This document shows, in pieces, positions 9,399-22,585 of a DNA stretch of 64,000 bases. Position numbers and translations under genes: made by a program. Each line of letters opens with the position of its first letter. The stretch's first letter is position 1. Under the pieces are notes generated by a model, which saw only the letters and a list, made by a program, of their open reading frames with translations, did no database searches and was not told where the DNA came from. The stretch comes from Siphonodentalium dalli (taxonomy: Eukaryota; Mollusca; Scaphopoda; Gadilida; Siphonodentaliidae). The DNA lies in the NCBI GenBank assembly GCA_032622095.1, contig CP136063.1:203719934-203783933 (forward strand). Direction: 5' to 3'.

Positions 9399-11028
9399 AG
9401 GGACCCAAGGCTTTCAAAGTGGTTTCATGCCAAATTAAATAGCCTGTATAATAACTATCATCAAAAAGTATGTGTAAAAATAGATCAAATTTGTTCTTAA
9501 TTTCATTATTAGTAAGTATCCAGTAACAAATTTTACATATTGAAACCATTGTTATGCAAACTTTACTGTTTATAGTTGAATTACCGATCAAAGACTGATT
9601 ATTAAAATAAGGCACTGAAGTTTAGTCAAAACTAGGGTTTAATCCCGGGAACGGGAATTTCCCAGTTCCCGGGTCCCATACTCATTCCTGTTTCCCGGGA
9701 ATATGACTTTTAGGAACCGGGAACGGAGTGAATTGTTAACACTTGGTATATCTTACATCAGGGGACACCAATATGGCACATACTTTTTGTTTAATTTGTC
9801 CATGCACGGCGCACAATGCAATCTATATGTTATATATCTGCAAATTCTACACAAAGTGTGAGTAGAATTGAGGCCTTCAGGTTTTGTTTTGTGGCCCATG
9901 CGCAGCCATTATTTCACTACACAAGTTCACGAGTCACAACCGTTCGTGGGAAACAAGACTTTTACAATGTTTGTGAAATTGTCAATTGCGGCGATGTTGC
10001 GCCAGCAATATCAGGCTATTGTTAGTGACACGTGCACAGACTGTACCCCCACGCAGTTGCTTGAATGGGCGATGTTTGTCGCAAATAGACTGTGATACAC
10101 GTGCAATTTCTGCTGATGTCAGCATTCTAATTTCCATGAGATGATATCGTTTCATGCAAGTTGTGAACTTGTGAATGTCAGTGTAGAGTTAGAATATGTT
10201 ACCCCTACATTTCGAGCTTCCGTTATATAATGCAAGTTATGCAACATAGACATAATGTACATCACAATGGCTACTAGTTTGACAAGTCACTTGGTGTTGC
10301 TCCGAATGTACTTTTCAAGACTACATCTGATAAAAAATCAGGACACTAAACAGTATTGGAAATTAACACACAAATTTCTTCGAAATTTATATAGACTGTT
10401 TATTTTGTATTCTCTTAAGTTAACATACTAAGACAAGTTACCAGAAGTTCCCAATGTCGGCAACAATTTATTTGAAGTTTGGGAATTCGGAACGATGGTT
10501 TTATGTTTTCCAACTTGTGTAATGTTACGTTGTATATCATTACTGTGGCCCAAGAAGGTCAATTATAACAATTTGGAATATCCATTAGTTAAAGATACGG
10601 GCGGCGTTGGCGGTGGGTATATTTTTTTTGCACTTCTACCAACTGTGAGTGGCCCTTTGGTCCCTTAAAAAAACTATCTTGTAGCTTTAACTGATATTTT
10701 CAGTTATCTTACAAACAAAAATATATCAATGCCTGTTCCCATACATACACCTCCCTCCTTACCTACAGCTTATACAAATAAAACAAACTATTGTAATTAA
10801 CTTAACCCTAGCCTGTTTGGTATTTATATTTTAAATATTAATTTTAATCCCATATTCTCCAAAGACACTAAATGTGGGCAATGTACGGTAATGTACCAAA
10901 TAGGGCTGCTGTTCATCACATTTATCCTTAATTTTAAACACTCAGATTTGTAATAAAAGTTGTGTGGATACAATATTACTTGCATTTTTGGTAAAACATG
11001 ATTTTACCAGGATGTGTGTATCTTTCAG
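9399..11028 (+). other. DPYD intron after exon 14
   Basis: Contains a hAT-like terminus at ~9634 (tagggtttaatcccgggaac) with gggaatttcccagttcccgg blocks to ~9730; its partner end was not found. The remainder, including open frames of up to 75 codons near 9816-10095, is unrecognised. Confidence 0.5.
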
Positions 11029-11097
11029 ATTGTTATAGCGAGCATCATGTGTGGATATAGTAAAGAGGACTGGATGGAGCTAGCACAAATGTCAGAG
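11029..11097 (+). CDS. DPYD: DPYD exon (human exon 15 equivalent), FMN barrel
   Basis: A 69-bp exon encoding [20 protein letters not shown] and MSE, matching human residues 636-658. Acceptor tctttcag at 11028, donor gag|gtaagc at 11098, phase 0/0, same length as human exon 15. It contributes a TIM-barrel strand and helix between the Asn609 segment and the catalytic loop. Confidence 0.95.
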
Positions 11098-11750
11098 GTA
11101 AGCTCAGCTGATTTCTAAATAAGAATTTAATTAATTGATGCAGTATATATATAGTTATATTAGGGCCCTGCGAATCAGCACTTTTCGGCAGATTCGAAAT
11201 CCGATATAAAATTTGGGAGCTGATGTTGAGATCGATTCGAAGATCGAATCGAATAGCCGCCAGTCGAGAACATAGGTCTTCGAAGTCAGTCCCACATGAA
11301 AAATATTTTGTCCATGCATTTCTTCTGAAGTTATGGTCCTTAGAGTGAGAAAACATCTCTTCCTGTATCTCTGTCATCTTTGATTGGACGTGACAGGTCA
11401 TTGGTAAATTCATGAACCACAAGGGGAAGAACGTAATCCACGTTTTTTAATTCAGAATACAACATCCTGCCTACTTTGTTCCATTGGCAAAGCTCTTGTT
11501 TGTTCCATGTTCTCAATTTGGATACTTTTCTATTTTTATATGCTCGTTTTGAAAAAAACACATGGGATGTATTATGTTATTATTATGTATAATGTTATTA
11601 TGTATTATGTCAAATTTGAATTAGGTTTCCGCCCTCCAGTTATGGCCCATTGTTGAAATTACCACAGGCATGTTTTGCCATGCCCTAGCGATGCTCTTGT
11701 TTCTACTATTCTGGCATACTCTAATTCCGACAGATTTTTCCTGATTTCAG
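11098..11750 (+). other. DPYD intron after exon 15
   Basis: Has a hAT-like end at 11164 (tagggccctgcgaatcagc) with gattcgaagatcgaatcgaa, related to the element at 6218. Minus-strand open frames (11045-11561) encode nothing recognised. A tattatg-rich simple tract lies at ~11568-11610. Confidence 0.5.
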
Positions 11751-11834
11751 AAAGCTGGAGCAGACGCCCTCGAGCTGAACTTGTCTTGTCCTCATGGTAT
11801 GGGTGAACGAGGAATGGGTATGGCCTGTGGTCAG
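11751..11834 (+). CDS. DPYD: DPYD exon (human exon 16 equivalent) with catalytic Cys671
   Basis: An 84-bp exon encoding [20 protein letters not shown] and GMGMACGQ. The Cys of LNLSCPHG, codon 11787-11789, corresponds to human Cys671, the general acid of the active-site loop; Asn668 just before it is also conserved, so the copy looks catalytically competent. Acceptor ctgatttcag at 11750, donor tcag|gtaatt at 11835, phase 0/0, same length as human exon 16. The following intron (7.2 kb) contains the 35-bp minisatellite, which starts about 95 bp downstream. Confidence 0.97.
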
Positions 11835-11876
11835 GTAATTTTAGACGATATTCTAATGTTTATACTGTCATTCACA

Positions 11877-11928
11877 GAATGAGGTCCTCAGAGGGTGAAT
11901 TTAGTGATGCTTTCCCACAAGACAGGCT
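11877..11928. mobile_element. Half of a GAGG-family palindromic MITE
   Basis: agaatgaggtcctcagaggg followed by tgaatttagtgatgct matches the left arm of the GAGG family. The palindrome breaks about 10 bp past its centre, exactly where the 35-bp minisatellite starts; the right arm is not found at the far end of the array. Confidence 0.8.
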
Positions 11929-14900
11929 ATTATCTGGGGACCACAATGCTGTGATGTGGATATATTATTTGGGGACCACAATGTAATGATGTGGATATAT
12001 TATCTGGGGACCACAATGTAATGATGTGGATATATTTTCTGGGGACCACAATGCTGTGATGTGGATTTATTATCTGGGGACCACAATGTAATGATGTGGA
12101 TATATTATCTGGGGATCACAATGCAGTGATGTGGATATATTATCTGGGGATCACAATGTAATGATGTGGATATATTATCTGGGGATCACAATGCAGTGAT
12201 GTGGATTTATTATCTGGGGACCACAATGCTGTGATGTGGATTTATTATCTGGGGATCACAATGTAATGATGTGGATATATTATCTGGGGATCACAATGCA
12301 GTGATGTGGATTTATTATCTGGGGACCACAATGCAGTGATGTGGATATATTATCTGGGGACCACAATGTAATGATGTGGATATATTATCTGGGGACCACA
12401 ATGCTGTGATGTGGATATATTATCTGGGGACCACAATGCAATGATGTGGATATATTATCTGGGGATCACAATGCAGTGATGTGGATTTATTTTCTGGGGA
12501 CCACAATGCAGTGATGTGGATATATTATCTGGGGACCACAATGCAGTGATGTGGATATATTATCTGGGGATCACAATGCAGTGATGTGGATTTATTATCT
12601 GGGGACCACAATGCAGTGATGTGGATATATTATCTGGGGATCACAATGCAGTGATGTGGATTTATTTTCTGGGGACCACAATGCAGTGATGTGGATATAT
12701 TTTCTGGAGACCACAATGCTGTGATGTGGATATATTATCTGGGGACCACAATGCTGTGATGTGGATATATTTTCTGGGGACCACAATGCAGTGATGTGGA
12801 TATATTTTCTGGAGACCACAATGCAGTGATGTGGATTTATTATCTGGGGACCACAATGCTGTGATGTGGATATATTATCTGGGGATCACAATGCAGTGAT
12901 GTGGATTTATTTTCTGGGGACCACAATGCAGTGATGTGGATATATTATCTGGGGACCACAATGCAGTGATGTGGATATATTATCTGGGGATCACAATGCA
13001 GTGATGTGGATTTATTATCTGGGGACCACAATGTAATGATGTGGATATATTTTCTGGAGACCACAATGCTGTGATGTGGATATATTTTCTGGGGACCACA
13101 ATGCAGTGATGTGGATATATTTTCTGGAGACCACAATGCTGTGATGTGGATATATTATCTGGGGACCACAATGCTGTGATGTGGATATATTTTCTGGGGA
13201 CCACAATGCAGTGATGTGGATATATTTTCTGGAGACCACAATGCTGTGATGTGGATATATTATCTGGGGACCACAATGCTGTGATGTGGATATATTTTCT
13301 GGGGATCACAATGTAATGATGTGGATATATTTTCTGGAGACCACAATGCAGTGATGTGTATTTATTATCTGGGGACCACAATGCTGTGAAGTGGATATAT
13401 TTTCTGGGGATCACAATGTAATGATGTGGATATATTTTCTGGAGACCACAATGCAGTGATGTGTATTTATTATCTGGGGACCACAATGCTGTGAAGTGGA
13501 TATATTTTCTGGGGATCACAATGTAATGATGTGGATATATTTTCTGGGGACCATAATGCTGTGATGTGGATTTATTTTCTGGGGATCACAATGCTGTGAT
13601 GTGGATATATTTTCTGGGGATCACAATGCTGTGATGTGGATATATTTTCTGGGGATCACAATGCTGTGATGTGGATATATTTTCTGGGGATCACAATGCT
13701 GTGATGTGGATTTATTATCTGGGGCCCACAATGCAGTGATGTGTATTTATTATCTGGGGACCACAATGCTGTGATGTGGATTTATTATCTGGGGATCACA
13801 ATGCTGTGATGTGGATATATTTTCTGGGGATCACAATGCTGTGATGTGGATATATTTTCTGGGGATCACAATGCTGTGAAGTGTATTTATTATCTGGGGA
13901 TCACAATGCAGTGATGTGGATATATTATCTGGGGACCACAATGCTGTGATGTGGATATATTATCTGGGGACCACAATGCTGTGATGTGGATATATTTTCT
14001 GGGGATCACAATGCAATGAAGTGGATATATTTTCTGGGGATCACAATGTAATGATGTGGATATATTTTCTGGGGACCATAATGCTGTGATGTGGATTTAT
14101 TTTCTGGGGACCACAATGCTGTGATGTGGATATATTTTCTGGGGATCACAATGCTGTGATGTGGATATATTTTCTGGGGATCACAATGCTGTGATGTGGA
14201 TATATTTTCTGGGGATCACAATGCTGTGATGTGGATATATTATCTGGGGATCACAATGCTGTGATGTGGATTTATTTTCTGGGGATCACAATGCTGTGAT
14301 GTGGATATATTTTCTGGGGATCACAATGCAGTGATGTGGATTTATTATCTGGGGATCACAATGCAGTGATGTGGATTTATTATCTGGGGACCACAATGCA
14401 GTGATGTGGATATATTTTCTGGGGACCACAATGCTGTGATGTGGATTTATTATCTGGGGCCCACAATGCAGTGATGTGTATTTATTATCTGGGGCCCACA
14501 ATGCAGTGATGTGGATATATTTTCTGGGGACCACAATGCAGTGATGTGGATATATTTTCTGGGGACCACAATGCTGTGATGTGGATTTATTATCTGGGGA
14601 CCACAATGCTGTGATGTGGATATATTTTCTGGGGACCATAATGCAGTGATATGGATATATTTTCTGGGGACCACAATGCAGTGATGTGGATATATTTTCT
14701 GGGTACCATAATGCTGTGATGTGTATTTATTATCTGGGGACCACAATGCTGTGATGTGGATTTATTATCTGGGACCACAATGCAGTGATGTGGATTTATT
14801 ATCTGGGGACCACAATGCTGTGATGTGGATTTATTATCTGGGGACCATAATGCTGTGATGTGGATTTATTATCTGGGGACCACAATGCTGTGATGTGGAT

Positions 14901-17001
14901 TTATTATCTGGGGACCATAATGCTGTGATGTGGATTTATTATCTGGGGACCATAATGCTGTGATGTGGATTTATTATCTGGGGACCACAATGCAGTGATG
15001 TGGATATATTATCTGGGGACCATAATGCTATGATGTGGATTTATTATCTGGGACCACAATGCAGTGATGTGGATTTATTATCTGGGGACCACAATGCTGT
15101 GATGTGGATTTATTATCTGGGGACCATAATGCTGTGATGTGGATTTATTATCTGGGGACCACAATGCTGTGATGTGGATTTATTATCTGGGGACCATAAT
15201 GCTGTGATGTGGATTTATTATCTGGGGACCATAATGCTGTGATGTGGATTTATTATCTGGGGACCACAATGCAGTGATGTGGATATATTATCTGGGGACC
15301 ATAATGCTATGATGTGGATTTATTATCTGGGGACCATAATGCTATGATGTGGATTTATTTTCTGGGGAACCATAATGCTATGATGTGGATTTATTTTCTG
15401 GGGACCATAATGCAGTGATGTGGATATATTTTCTGGGGACCACAATGCTGTGATGTGTATTTTTTATCTGGGTATCACAATGCTGTGATGTGGATTTATT
15501 TTCTGGGGACCATAATGCTATGATGTGGATTTATTTTCTGGGGACCATAATGCAATGATGTGGATATATTTTCTGGGGACCATAATGCAGTGATGTGGAT
15601 TTATTATCTGGGGACCACAATGCAATGATGTGGATTTATTTTCTGGGGACCATAATGCTGTGATGTGGATATATTTTCTGGGGACCATAATGCTATGATG
15701 TGGATTTATTTTCTGGGGACCATAATGCAATGATGTGGATATATTTTCTGGGGACCATAATGCAGTGATGTGGATTTATTATCTGGGGACCACAATGCAA
15801 TGATGTGGATATATTTTCTGGGGACCATAATGCAGTGATGTGGATTTATTATCTGGGGACCACAATGCTGTGATGTGGATTTATTTTCTGGGGACCATAA
15901 TGCTGTGATGTGGATATATTTTCTGGGGACCATAATGCTGTGATGTGGATATATTTTCTGGGGACCACAATGCTGTGGATATATTTTCTGGGGACCACAA
16001 TGCTGTGGATTTATTTTCTGGGGACCACAATGCTGTGGATATATTTTCTGGGGACCATAATGCAATGATGTGGATTTATTTTCTGGGGACCACAATGCTG
16101 TGATGTGGATTTATTATCTGGGGACCACAATGCTGTGAAGTGGATATATTTTCTGGGGACCACAATGCAATGATGTGGATATATTTTCTGGGGACCACAA
16201 TGCTGTGATGTGGATATATTTTCTGGGGACCACAATGCTGTGATGTGGATTTATTTTCTGGGGACCACAATGCTGTGATGTGGATTTATTATCTGGGGAC
16301 CACAATGCTGTGAAGTGGATATATTTTCTGGGGACCACAATGCAGTGATGTGGATTTATTATCTGGGGACCACAATGCAATGATGTGGATATATTTTCTG
16401 GGGACCACAATGCAGTGATGTGGATATATTTTCTGGGGACCAAAATCCAGTGATGTGGATTTATTTTCTGGGAACCACAATGCACAATGCAGTGATGTGG
16501 ATATATTTTCTGGGGACCACAATGCAGTGATGTGGATATATTATCTGGGGACTACAATGCTGTGATGTGGATTTATTATCTGGAGACCACAATGCAGTGA
16601 TGTGGATATATTTTCTGGGGACCACAATGCAGTGATGTGGATATATTATCTGGGGACTACAATGCTGTGATGTGGATTTATTATCTGGAGACCACAATGC
16701 AGTGATGTGGATATATTTTCTGGGGGACCACAATGCTGTGATGTGGATTTATTTTCTGGGGATCACAATGCTGTGATCTGGATTTATTATCTGGGGACTA
16801 CAATGCTGTGATGTGGATTTATTATCTGGAGACCACAATGCAGTGATGTGGATATATTTTCTGGGGGACCACAATGCTGTGATGTGGATTTATTTTCTGG
16901 GGATCACAATGCTGTGATGTGGATTTATTTTCTGGGGATCACAATGCTGTGATGTGGATTTATTTTCTGGGGATCACAATGCAGTGATGTGGATTTATTT
17001 T
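11929..17001. repeat. 35-bp minisatellite, about 145 copies, DPYD intron after exon 16
   Basis: The unit is built on ctggggaccacaatgc, then agtgatgtggatatatta, 35 bp, repeated with point variants for about 5.07 kb. Recurring variant positions are T/A in ttat/atat, A/T in tatct/tttct, and gcag/gctg/gtaa. Higher-order structure is visible: a 12-unit block (~420 bp) recurs at ~12595 and ~13015, and an 8-unit block with one deleted base recurs at ~14765 and ~15045 (279 bp). Minus-strand open frames up to 179 codons are a by-product of the repeat. Some late units have a 9-bp deletion (15960-16040). Confidence 0.97.
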
Positions 17002-17070
17002 CAGGAAAAACGCTGGCTGAACAAATCCGTTAAGGTACCTAATACTAATGTTTTAAGCATGGGCATGTAC

Positions 17071-17326
17071 TTAACCCTCTCTGTACTAAATAGATTCTGG
17101 CACCAATTTATAAAAGTAAATATTGGAAATGTCTATTATTAGGGCAGATTAAATGAGCAGGCAACATCATGACAAAAAGATAATAAAAGTGGAGAAGTAT
17201 TCATATTCTTTAGTGGAATTGTGCAGATAATACGTTCAACAAATGACATATGGTTGTTTGTTGAACTTACTATCTGAAATTTTCTAAATTTACTTGTCAA
17301 TGATTATTTAGTATAGAAAGGGTTAA
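17071..17326. mobile_element. PB-MITE group D, complete
   Basis: TTAA at 17071-17074 and 17323-17326; termini CCCTCTCTGTACTAAATA and the inverse of tatttagtatagaaaggg. Confidence 0.85.
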
Positions 17327-17443
17327 AACAAAGAGTCCCTTGAATATAGCTTCCGGCATAATAACATTGCAAGTATGAAATTGTTGAAAATGTAACCTAA
17401 TTTGTATACATGCATGAACTATGCTTATGATAACAACATTTAA

Positions 17444-17550
17444 TACAGTAATGCCCTAAATAATTGACTCCTTAACCACAGCAGAATTATGGGTAATTTT
17501 TCAGGATTTAGTCGGAAATATGGCTTGTTGCCATTCATCGGAAATCTCTC
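17444..17550. mobile_element. Half TA-MITE (left arm only)
   Basis: Starts tacagtaatgccctaaataa and runs to the palindrome centre (gaaatctctca), then switches to ~160-bp tandem repeat sequence at 17551. Confidence 0.88.
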
Positions 17551-18250
17551 ACAGTCCGTCCATGCATTCATCAACAATTTCCTTTGGCTCACCCTACAGG
17601 CCGCATCCCTCATCCGATCATCACCAAACTTCATACAGATCTTTGGGGTGACCTCTAGATGGGATCTATTGATTTTTTCCGAAATTTGTTAAAAAACATG
17701 GCCACCAGCCGCCATTTTGGATTTCAATTTTGAATCCATTGGCACACCCTGCAGCCCGCATTTATTGAAGAATTGACTTGAAAATTTACAGAGATGTTTA
17801 GAATCGCCTCTAGATTGGAGCTATCAAATTTGAAAAATTTTCAATGAAAAACATGGCTACTGGCAGGCATCTTGGATTTTACTCTTTGCACGACTAAATC
17901 CTTTTGCACACCCTACAGACAACATCCCTCATCTGATCATCACCAAACTTCATATGGATATTTGGGATGACCTTTAGATGGGAGCCTCCTATTTTGATCA
18001 AAATTTGTTGAAAAATATGGCCACCCGCTGCCATCTTGGAATATCTTCTTTGTATGACTAAATCCTTTGGTGCACCCTACAGACAACATCATCATCAAAC
18101 TTCATATCGACCTTTGGGGCGACCTCTAGTTTACTTTCCTTCTTCTTTATCATTCTGTTCATTGCTCAGCAAAAGAAAACTCCTTCCCAAGTTGAACTAC
18201 AGTTCATTGACACTTTCATTTTTAAAATCAGTGAGGGAGGGAGGCTGTTA
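17551..18250 (+). repeat. Helitron-like tandem element, ~160-bp units (fragment)
   Basis: Three to four diverged units with caccctacaggccgcatc, catcaccaaacttcat and acatggccaccagccgcca; the 3' part ttgaactacagttcattgac equals the 3' end of the larger array at 51770-54230. The 5' part is replaced by half a TA-MITE. Confidence 0.7.
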
Positions 18251-19037
18251 TTTTTAAATTTTATTGCCAATAGTAAGCATGGAGTATGATACCTTCCATT
18301 GTCTAGTATATGACACAGGGAATACCTATAATGTTATAATGCCCCTGACTAGTCACAGTTGTTATTGTTGTCTATAAATTGACACCTCTCCATTATAACA
18401 TGTGATCCTAAATTTCATCCAGTGCCTTTCAATTGTTTTGGAGTCACAATTAGTACGCCAGACGATGAGGATCAGCTAATCAGTTTCTTCAATGTAGTCA
18501 TCTACTTCATATTCTATGCCATTATGAAAATACATGATAGTCACTCTTCACATATTACAGAGATATGTTAAGGGTTCATGTATTTTGCAATTAATGCTCA
18601 ATATGTATGGACACGTTGATAAAAACATTCCGGTGCCAAAATTTAAAACAAAAATTTCTAAATTTTGTTTTCATACTTTTTTTTGGGTCATAATATGAAC
18701 AATCAACATAAAACGTCCAATGCGGGCCATTTATTACAATACAGCAGTGCCTGGGAAACATGTTTAATTTTGGATGGTCTTAAACATATTTATTTAAAAA
18801 CAAAAATTTATAACACAAGGTATATGACACATACAATTTGGTGTTGTCTCACTTATGGGTACCCCCTCTTTCATAAAAAAAAAGCTTTTGGGGCCCCTTG
18901 ACCGCCTACCCACACCCTCATACATGCACCAAAAACAAAAGTTTGACCCCCCCCCCCCTGAAAAATTAATCATTTAACTTTGGAAAGCTTTAGCTTATCA
19001 CAGTAACATGTACATGTATTTCTGATTCTATATCCAG
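18251..19037 (+). other. DPYD intron before exon 17
   Basis: No recognised element; an 11-base C run at 18948-18958 and short open frames without known similarity. Confidence 0.5.
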
Positions 19038-19158
19038 GATGCTGAATTGGTGAGAAACATATGCCGGTGGGTACGTGAAGCTGTCAAGCTCCCATTCTTT
19101 GCCAAATTGACGCCAAATGTCACCAGTATTGCTTGCATAGCGAATGCTGCTTATGAAG
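19038..19158 (+). CDS. DPYD: DPYD exon (human exon 17 equivalent), FMN barrel
   Basis: Encodes [20 protein letters not shown], then [20 protein letters not shown] plus the first base of a Gly codon. Lys709 of FAKLTPN, an FMN contact, is conserved. Acceptor tatccag at 19037, donor gaag|gtaata at 19159; 121 bp, as in human exon 17. Human VTDIVSIARAAKEG is [14 protein letters not shown] here, so the helix after the FMN strand is less conserved. Confidence 0.95.
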
Positions 19159-19238
19159 GTAATATTTAACTGACTTACTTAATGCTACATCTCACATCAA
19201 TGGATATCAATTAGTCCTGGTCAACTTCGAATTTGGGT

Positions 19239-19680
19239 CAAGCCTGCAAATAGTGTGTCTGTCATTTGAAGAATGAGGTCCCCCGAGGGTTAATTTAGTG
19301 ATGCTATCCCACACAGTTGGCTAGCATCACCAAATTCACCCTCTGGAGACCTCATTCTGCTTAGGCCTCATATTTTGGGAAGAATCTATAGTCTCAAATT
19401 AACATTATCTTAAGTTACTTTTCCCTTCTGGGAGGTTTCTATATCCCCTAATTTGCAGACGATAAAATATATAATCGAGGTGACTAACGGGTGGACATCA
19501 CCAACTTCAACTGGGGAATTTATCTTATCCTAGGTCTCCCATAGAAGTTGAGGCCTAAGAAGAATGAGGTTCCCACTGGGTGAATTTGGTGATGCTAGCC
19601 CACCTTATGGGACAGTGTCACTAAATTCACCCTCTGGGAACCTCATTTTACAAATGACAGACATACTAGTTGCAGTCTTG
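19239..19680. mobile_element. GAGG-family composite element
   Basis: Outer inverted ends caagcctgcaaatagtgtg and acatactagttgcagtcttg; two GAGG palindromes (gaatgaggtcccccgag ... ccctctggagacctcattc) separated by ataatcgaggtgactaacgg. Confidence 0.75.
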
Positions 19681-19704
19681 ATTTCGGTAGAGTTATGCCA
19701 CCTG

Positions 19705-19815
19705 ATTTTTTGCAAAAATTCTGTGCCAATGCATTCTCTTATTTATGCGAGTCGACCATATGTCGCCTCGCACATATACTAGTAAGAGAATGCATTGGCC
19801 TAACAATTTTTTATC
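19705..19815. repeat. PB-MITE hairpin module without termini
   Basis: gccaatgcattctcttattt ... agagaatgcattggcctaac, the palindromic core shared by groups A-C. Confidence 0.7.
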
Positions 19816-19825
19816 ATTTTTATGT

Positions 19826-19901
19826 TTACCCATACCATAGTATGGTAAACATAGTGTCGTTGCCCGGATTGACCACTCGTCGTTAGTCCGTCCGTCCGTC
19901 C

Positions 19902-19951
<50 letters not shown>

Positions 19952-22110
19952 AGACACTTTACGCATGGTGCGATAACTCGAACATTTTATATCTGATCGG
20001 AACCAAATTTTGTATATGAATTTGTCAGCACCAAATACAGATCGAGTTCGAATATGGGTTCGATCCAAGTTTTTTTCACGGAGTTATGGCCCTTTTTCGA
20101 CTTAGAATTCATGCATGCTACCATAACTCAAAAAAAATTTATCTGATCAGAATCAAATTTGGTATGCAAGTTTCTCGGACCAAAATACAGATCGAGTTCG
20201 AATATGGGTTTGATCCGATATTTTTCAATGGAGTTATGGCCCTTTTTCGACTTAGAATTCATGCATGCTGCCATAACTCAAATTTTTTTTTATCTTATCG
20301 GAACCAAATTTGGTATGCGAGTTTCTCAACTCAAAATACAGATCGAGTTTGAATATGGGTTATATCCAACATTTTATACCAGAGTTATGGCCCTTTTTCA
20401 ACTAAGAATTGAACAGATAACCATAGCAGTCTACAATTAATTACCAGTGGTATCAGTTTAGCTCTGAGAGCAGTAAATCTGTATTATGGGAATTAGAGTT
20501 ATTTTTTACTCCCATGTTTATGATGACACACTCCTCACCTGTATAGTTTTTGGTATCGATCGGTTGATCGGTTTAGAAATTATTAACACTTTGCATCCGC
20601 ACATAGGCATGAGCTATCCGATGCTGTAACCAAATTATTTTTGTCCGATTGTTTTCATATTTGATATGTAGGTTTATAATGACACACCCCTCACCTGTAT
20701 AGTTTTTGGTATCGATCGGTTGATCGGTTTAGAAAATAATTAACCCTGCACACAAATGCTATCTGATCCATCTAAGTCAAACTGTTTTCTTCTGATATGC
20801 CTCATATTTCTTACCAAGGTTTTTCTTAGCACGTTCTTTATCTGTATGGTTTTTGGTATCGTTTAATTAACCCTTTTCAAACTTATTTTTACTTAGAACT
20901 CAAAACATTTTTCATCTGATCTACACCAAATTTGGTACATGTGGTCCTCACCCCGAAATACAGATCAAGTTCAAATTTGGGTTTGATCCGATATATTTTA
21001 ACAGAGTTATGGCCCTTTATAATTCAAGTAATTTACTACCTATTGTATATGCCCTGTCAGAATTTAAGACAAACAACTTTACACAGTAATCTGCTTTATT
21101 GGGATCAGAAAATGACACTGGATACTCTTTGCTAAACCACTGCTGCTCACAGAGCTGTCAAATTTAAGTGATTGATGATACTTTACTCCAGTTTGTGTGC
21201 AATAGTAATTTAACCCAACCTGTTGAAACATGTTCATGGCATTAATACAAATAGTCCATTGTCCATGTGAAGGATGTTCTGGAGCATGGCTGTTTAGAGA
21301 ATTGTTGTTTACAGAGACACTGTTGTCTTATCTTGAGAAAACAATTTATCCACACATTAGTTCCATCATATGATGTCATTGAAAATGATTAACACTCTCC
21401 ACACATCATATGTTCATTCTCCTATTCTATGTCCAGGTTGATCGTGATCCACTTTTCACTTGCATGTATTTCAGGATTAAAATTAACCTATTCCATAGAC
21501 ACATAATATCTGATACGCAGATTTTAAATTATCTCTTTCGCCTTAGGCCAGGTTCACTAAGAATTTCTATTAATTATAAGCCACCAATTGAATATTCATC
21601 ATTTGAGGATATATCTTATTTTGAAATTCCCTCTATTGCATTTGGGCTGCAGGATAATAATAATGGTTCTGGTATTCTTGAAGCTGACTTTTTGGTCAAA
21701 TATTTTTCACCCAATCACTTTTATAATCTCATTCAGGTTGATTGTGATACATTCCTCATGCGTATAGATTTTGGTATTGATTGAATGGTTTTGAGAATAT
21801 TAACCCAATATTTAATAATATTTCTGCTGTTACCGACATTGTATCTTTCCAATGATCAGCTTAGAATAAAATTAACCATAGGTACATGTATACTGTACGC
21901 GATCCAATGTTATGACTCTAATATTTTCAATTTGACCCTTCTCATATCTCTCCTTTAGTTATCTGATAATTCTGTATTAAAATATTTTATATCCAACCAT
22001 TATCAATCATATTTAATATCAAGGTCTATACACCCCTCACTTATATAGATATTCAGGTGTTTGTTGGTCTCTAATCTCAATCATCCCATAACTTTTACTA
22101 TGCAGCTAAC
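19826..22110 (+). repeat. Helitron-like tandem element with GTCT microsatellite and ~150-bp units
   Basis: Starts after a palindromic ccatagtatggtaaac, then (gtcc)n/(gtct)n at 19886-19950. Repeat units follow with gagttatggccctttttc at 20084, 20230, 20382 and ~21003, and a related set with tagtttttggtatcgatcgg at ~20545 and ~20697; later units are degenerate to ~22100. Microsatellite plus ~150-bp core units is typical of non-autonomous Helitron-type elements; true borders were not found. Confidence 0.65.
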
Positions 22111-22522
22111 ACAACAACATAATCTGTTATGACTCAGGTTCCATTGTAAGAATTAAATAAATAGAGTTATTATGATGTTAATATTGTAACAATTATATCT
22201 TTAACAGCTATGGTGCATCTGTCTGACTGTGTTTGGGTATAATTATCTTTATCAATCTATCACAAAAACATGTATCTCTGTTGGAGTGACCGAATAGGTT
22301 GAAATCGAATGTCATATCCATCTTCCTATTGTGTTTAAATGAGCAAGTTGCTCAATATGTCTGATTCCACTATGAAACTAATAAATAATAGTACCCTGTG
22401 AATTGTTGAAATTCTTGCACTCATAAAAAGATCGCTATCGCCAAGGTATGGGTTAAACATCTGCCGATCGTGATCGGCCTCTCGTTTAATATATTCTTTA
22501 ACAATTTTATAATTTTTTAATT

Positions 22523-22561
22523 GGGTCACTGGTATACACTGTAACAGGTCAATGTTCATTA
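22523..22561 (+). repeat. 39-bp direct repeat, upstream copy
   Basis: gggtcactggtatacactgt then aacaggtcaatgttcatta, identical to 23338-23376; ends 24 bp before the fused 18/19 exon. Confidence 0.9.
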
Positions 22562-22585
22562 TATTCATTATATTTTCCACTATAG

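Noticed and set aside
12595-16733. Many minus-strand open frames encoding a 35-residue repeat (HCGPQKIYPHH type)
   Set aside because: A 35-bp repeat read in three successive frames gives a 35-residue repeat by arithmetic; there is no start context, no splice signals and the frames break at every indel.
11929-17001. CRISPR-like array
   Set aside because: Units are contiguous with no unique spacers, in a eukaryotic intron.
20086-20440. Overlapping frames with MALFRLRIHAC repeats
   Set aside because: Tandem ~150-bp Helitron-like repeat, translated in two frames; no protein family.
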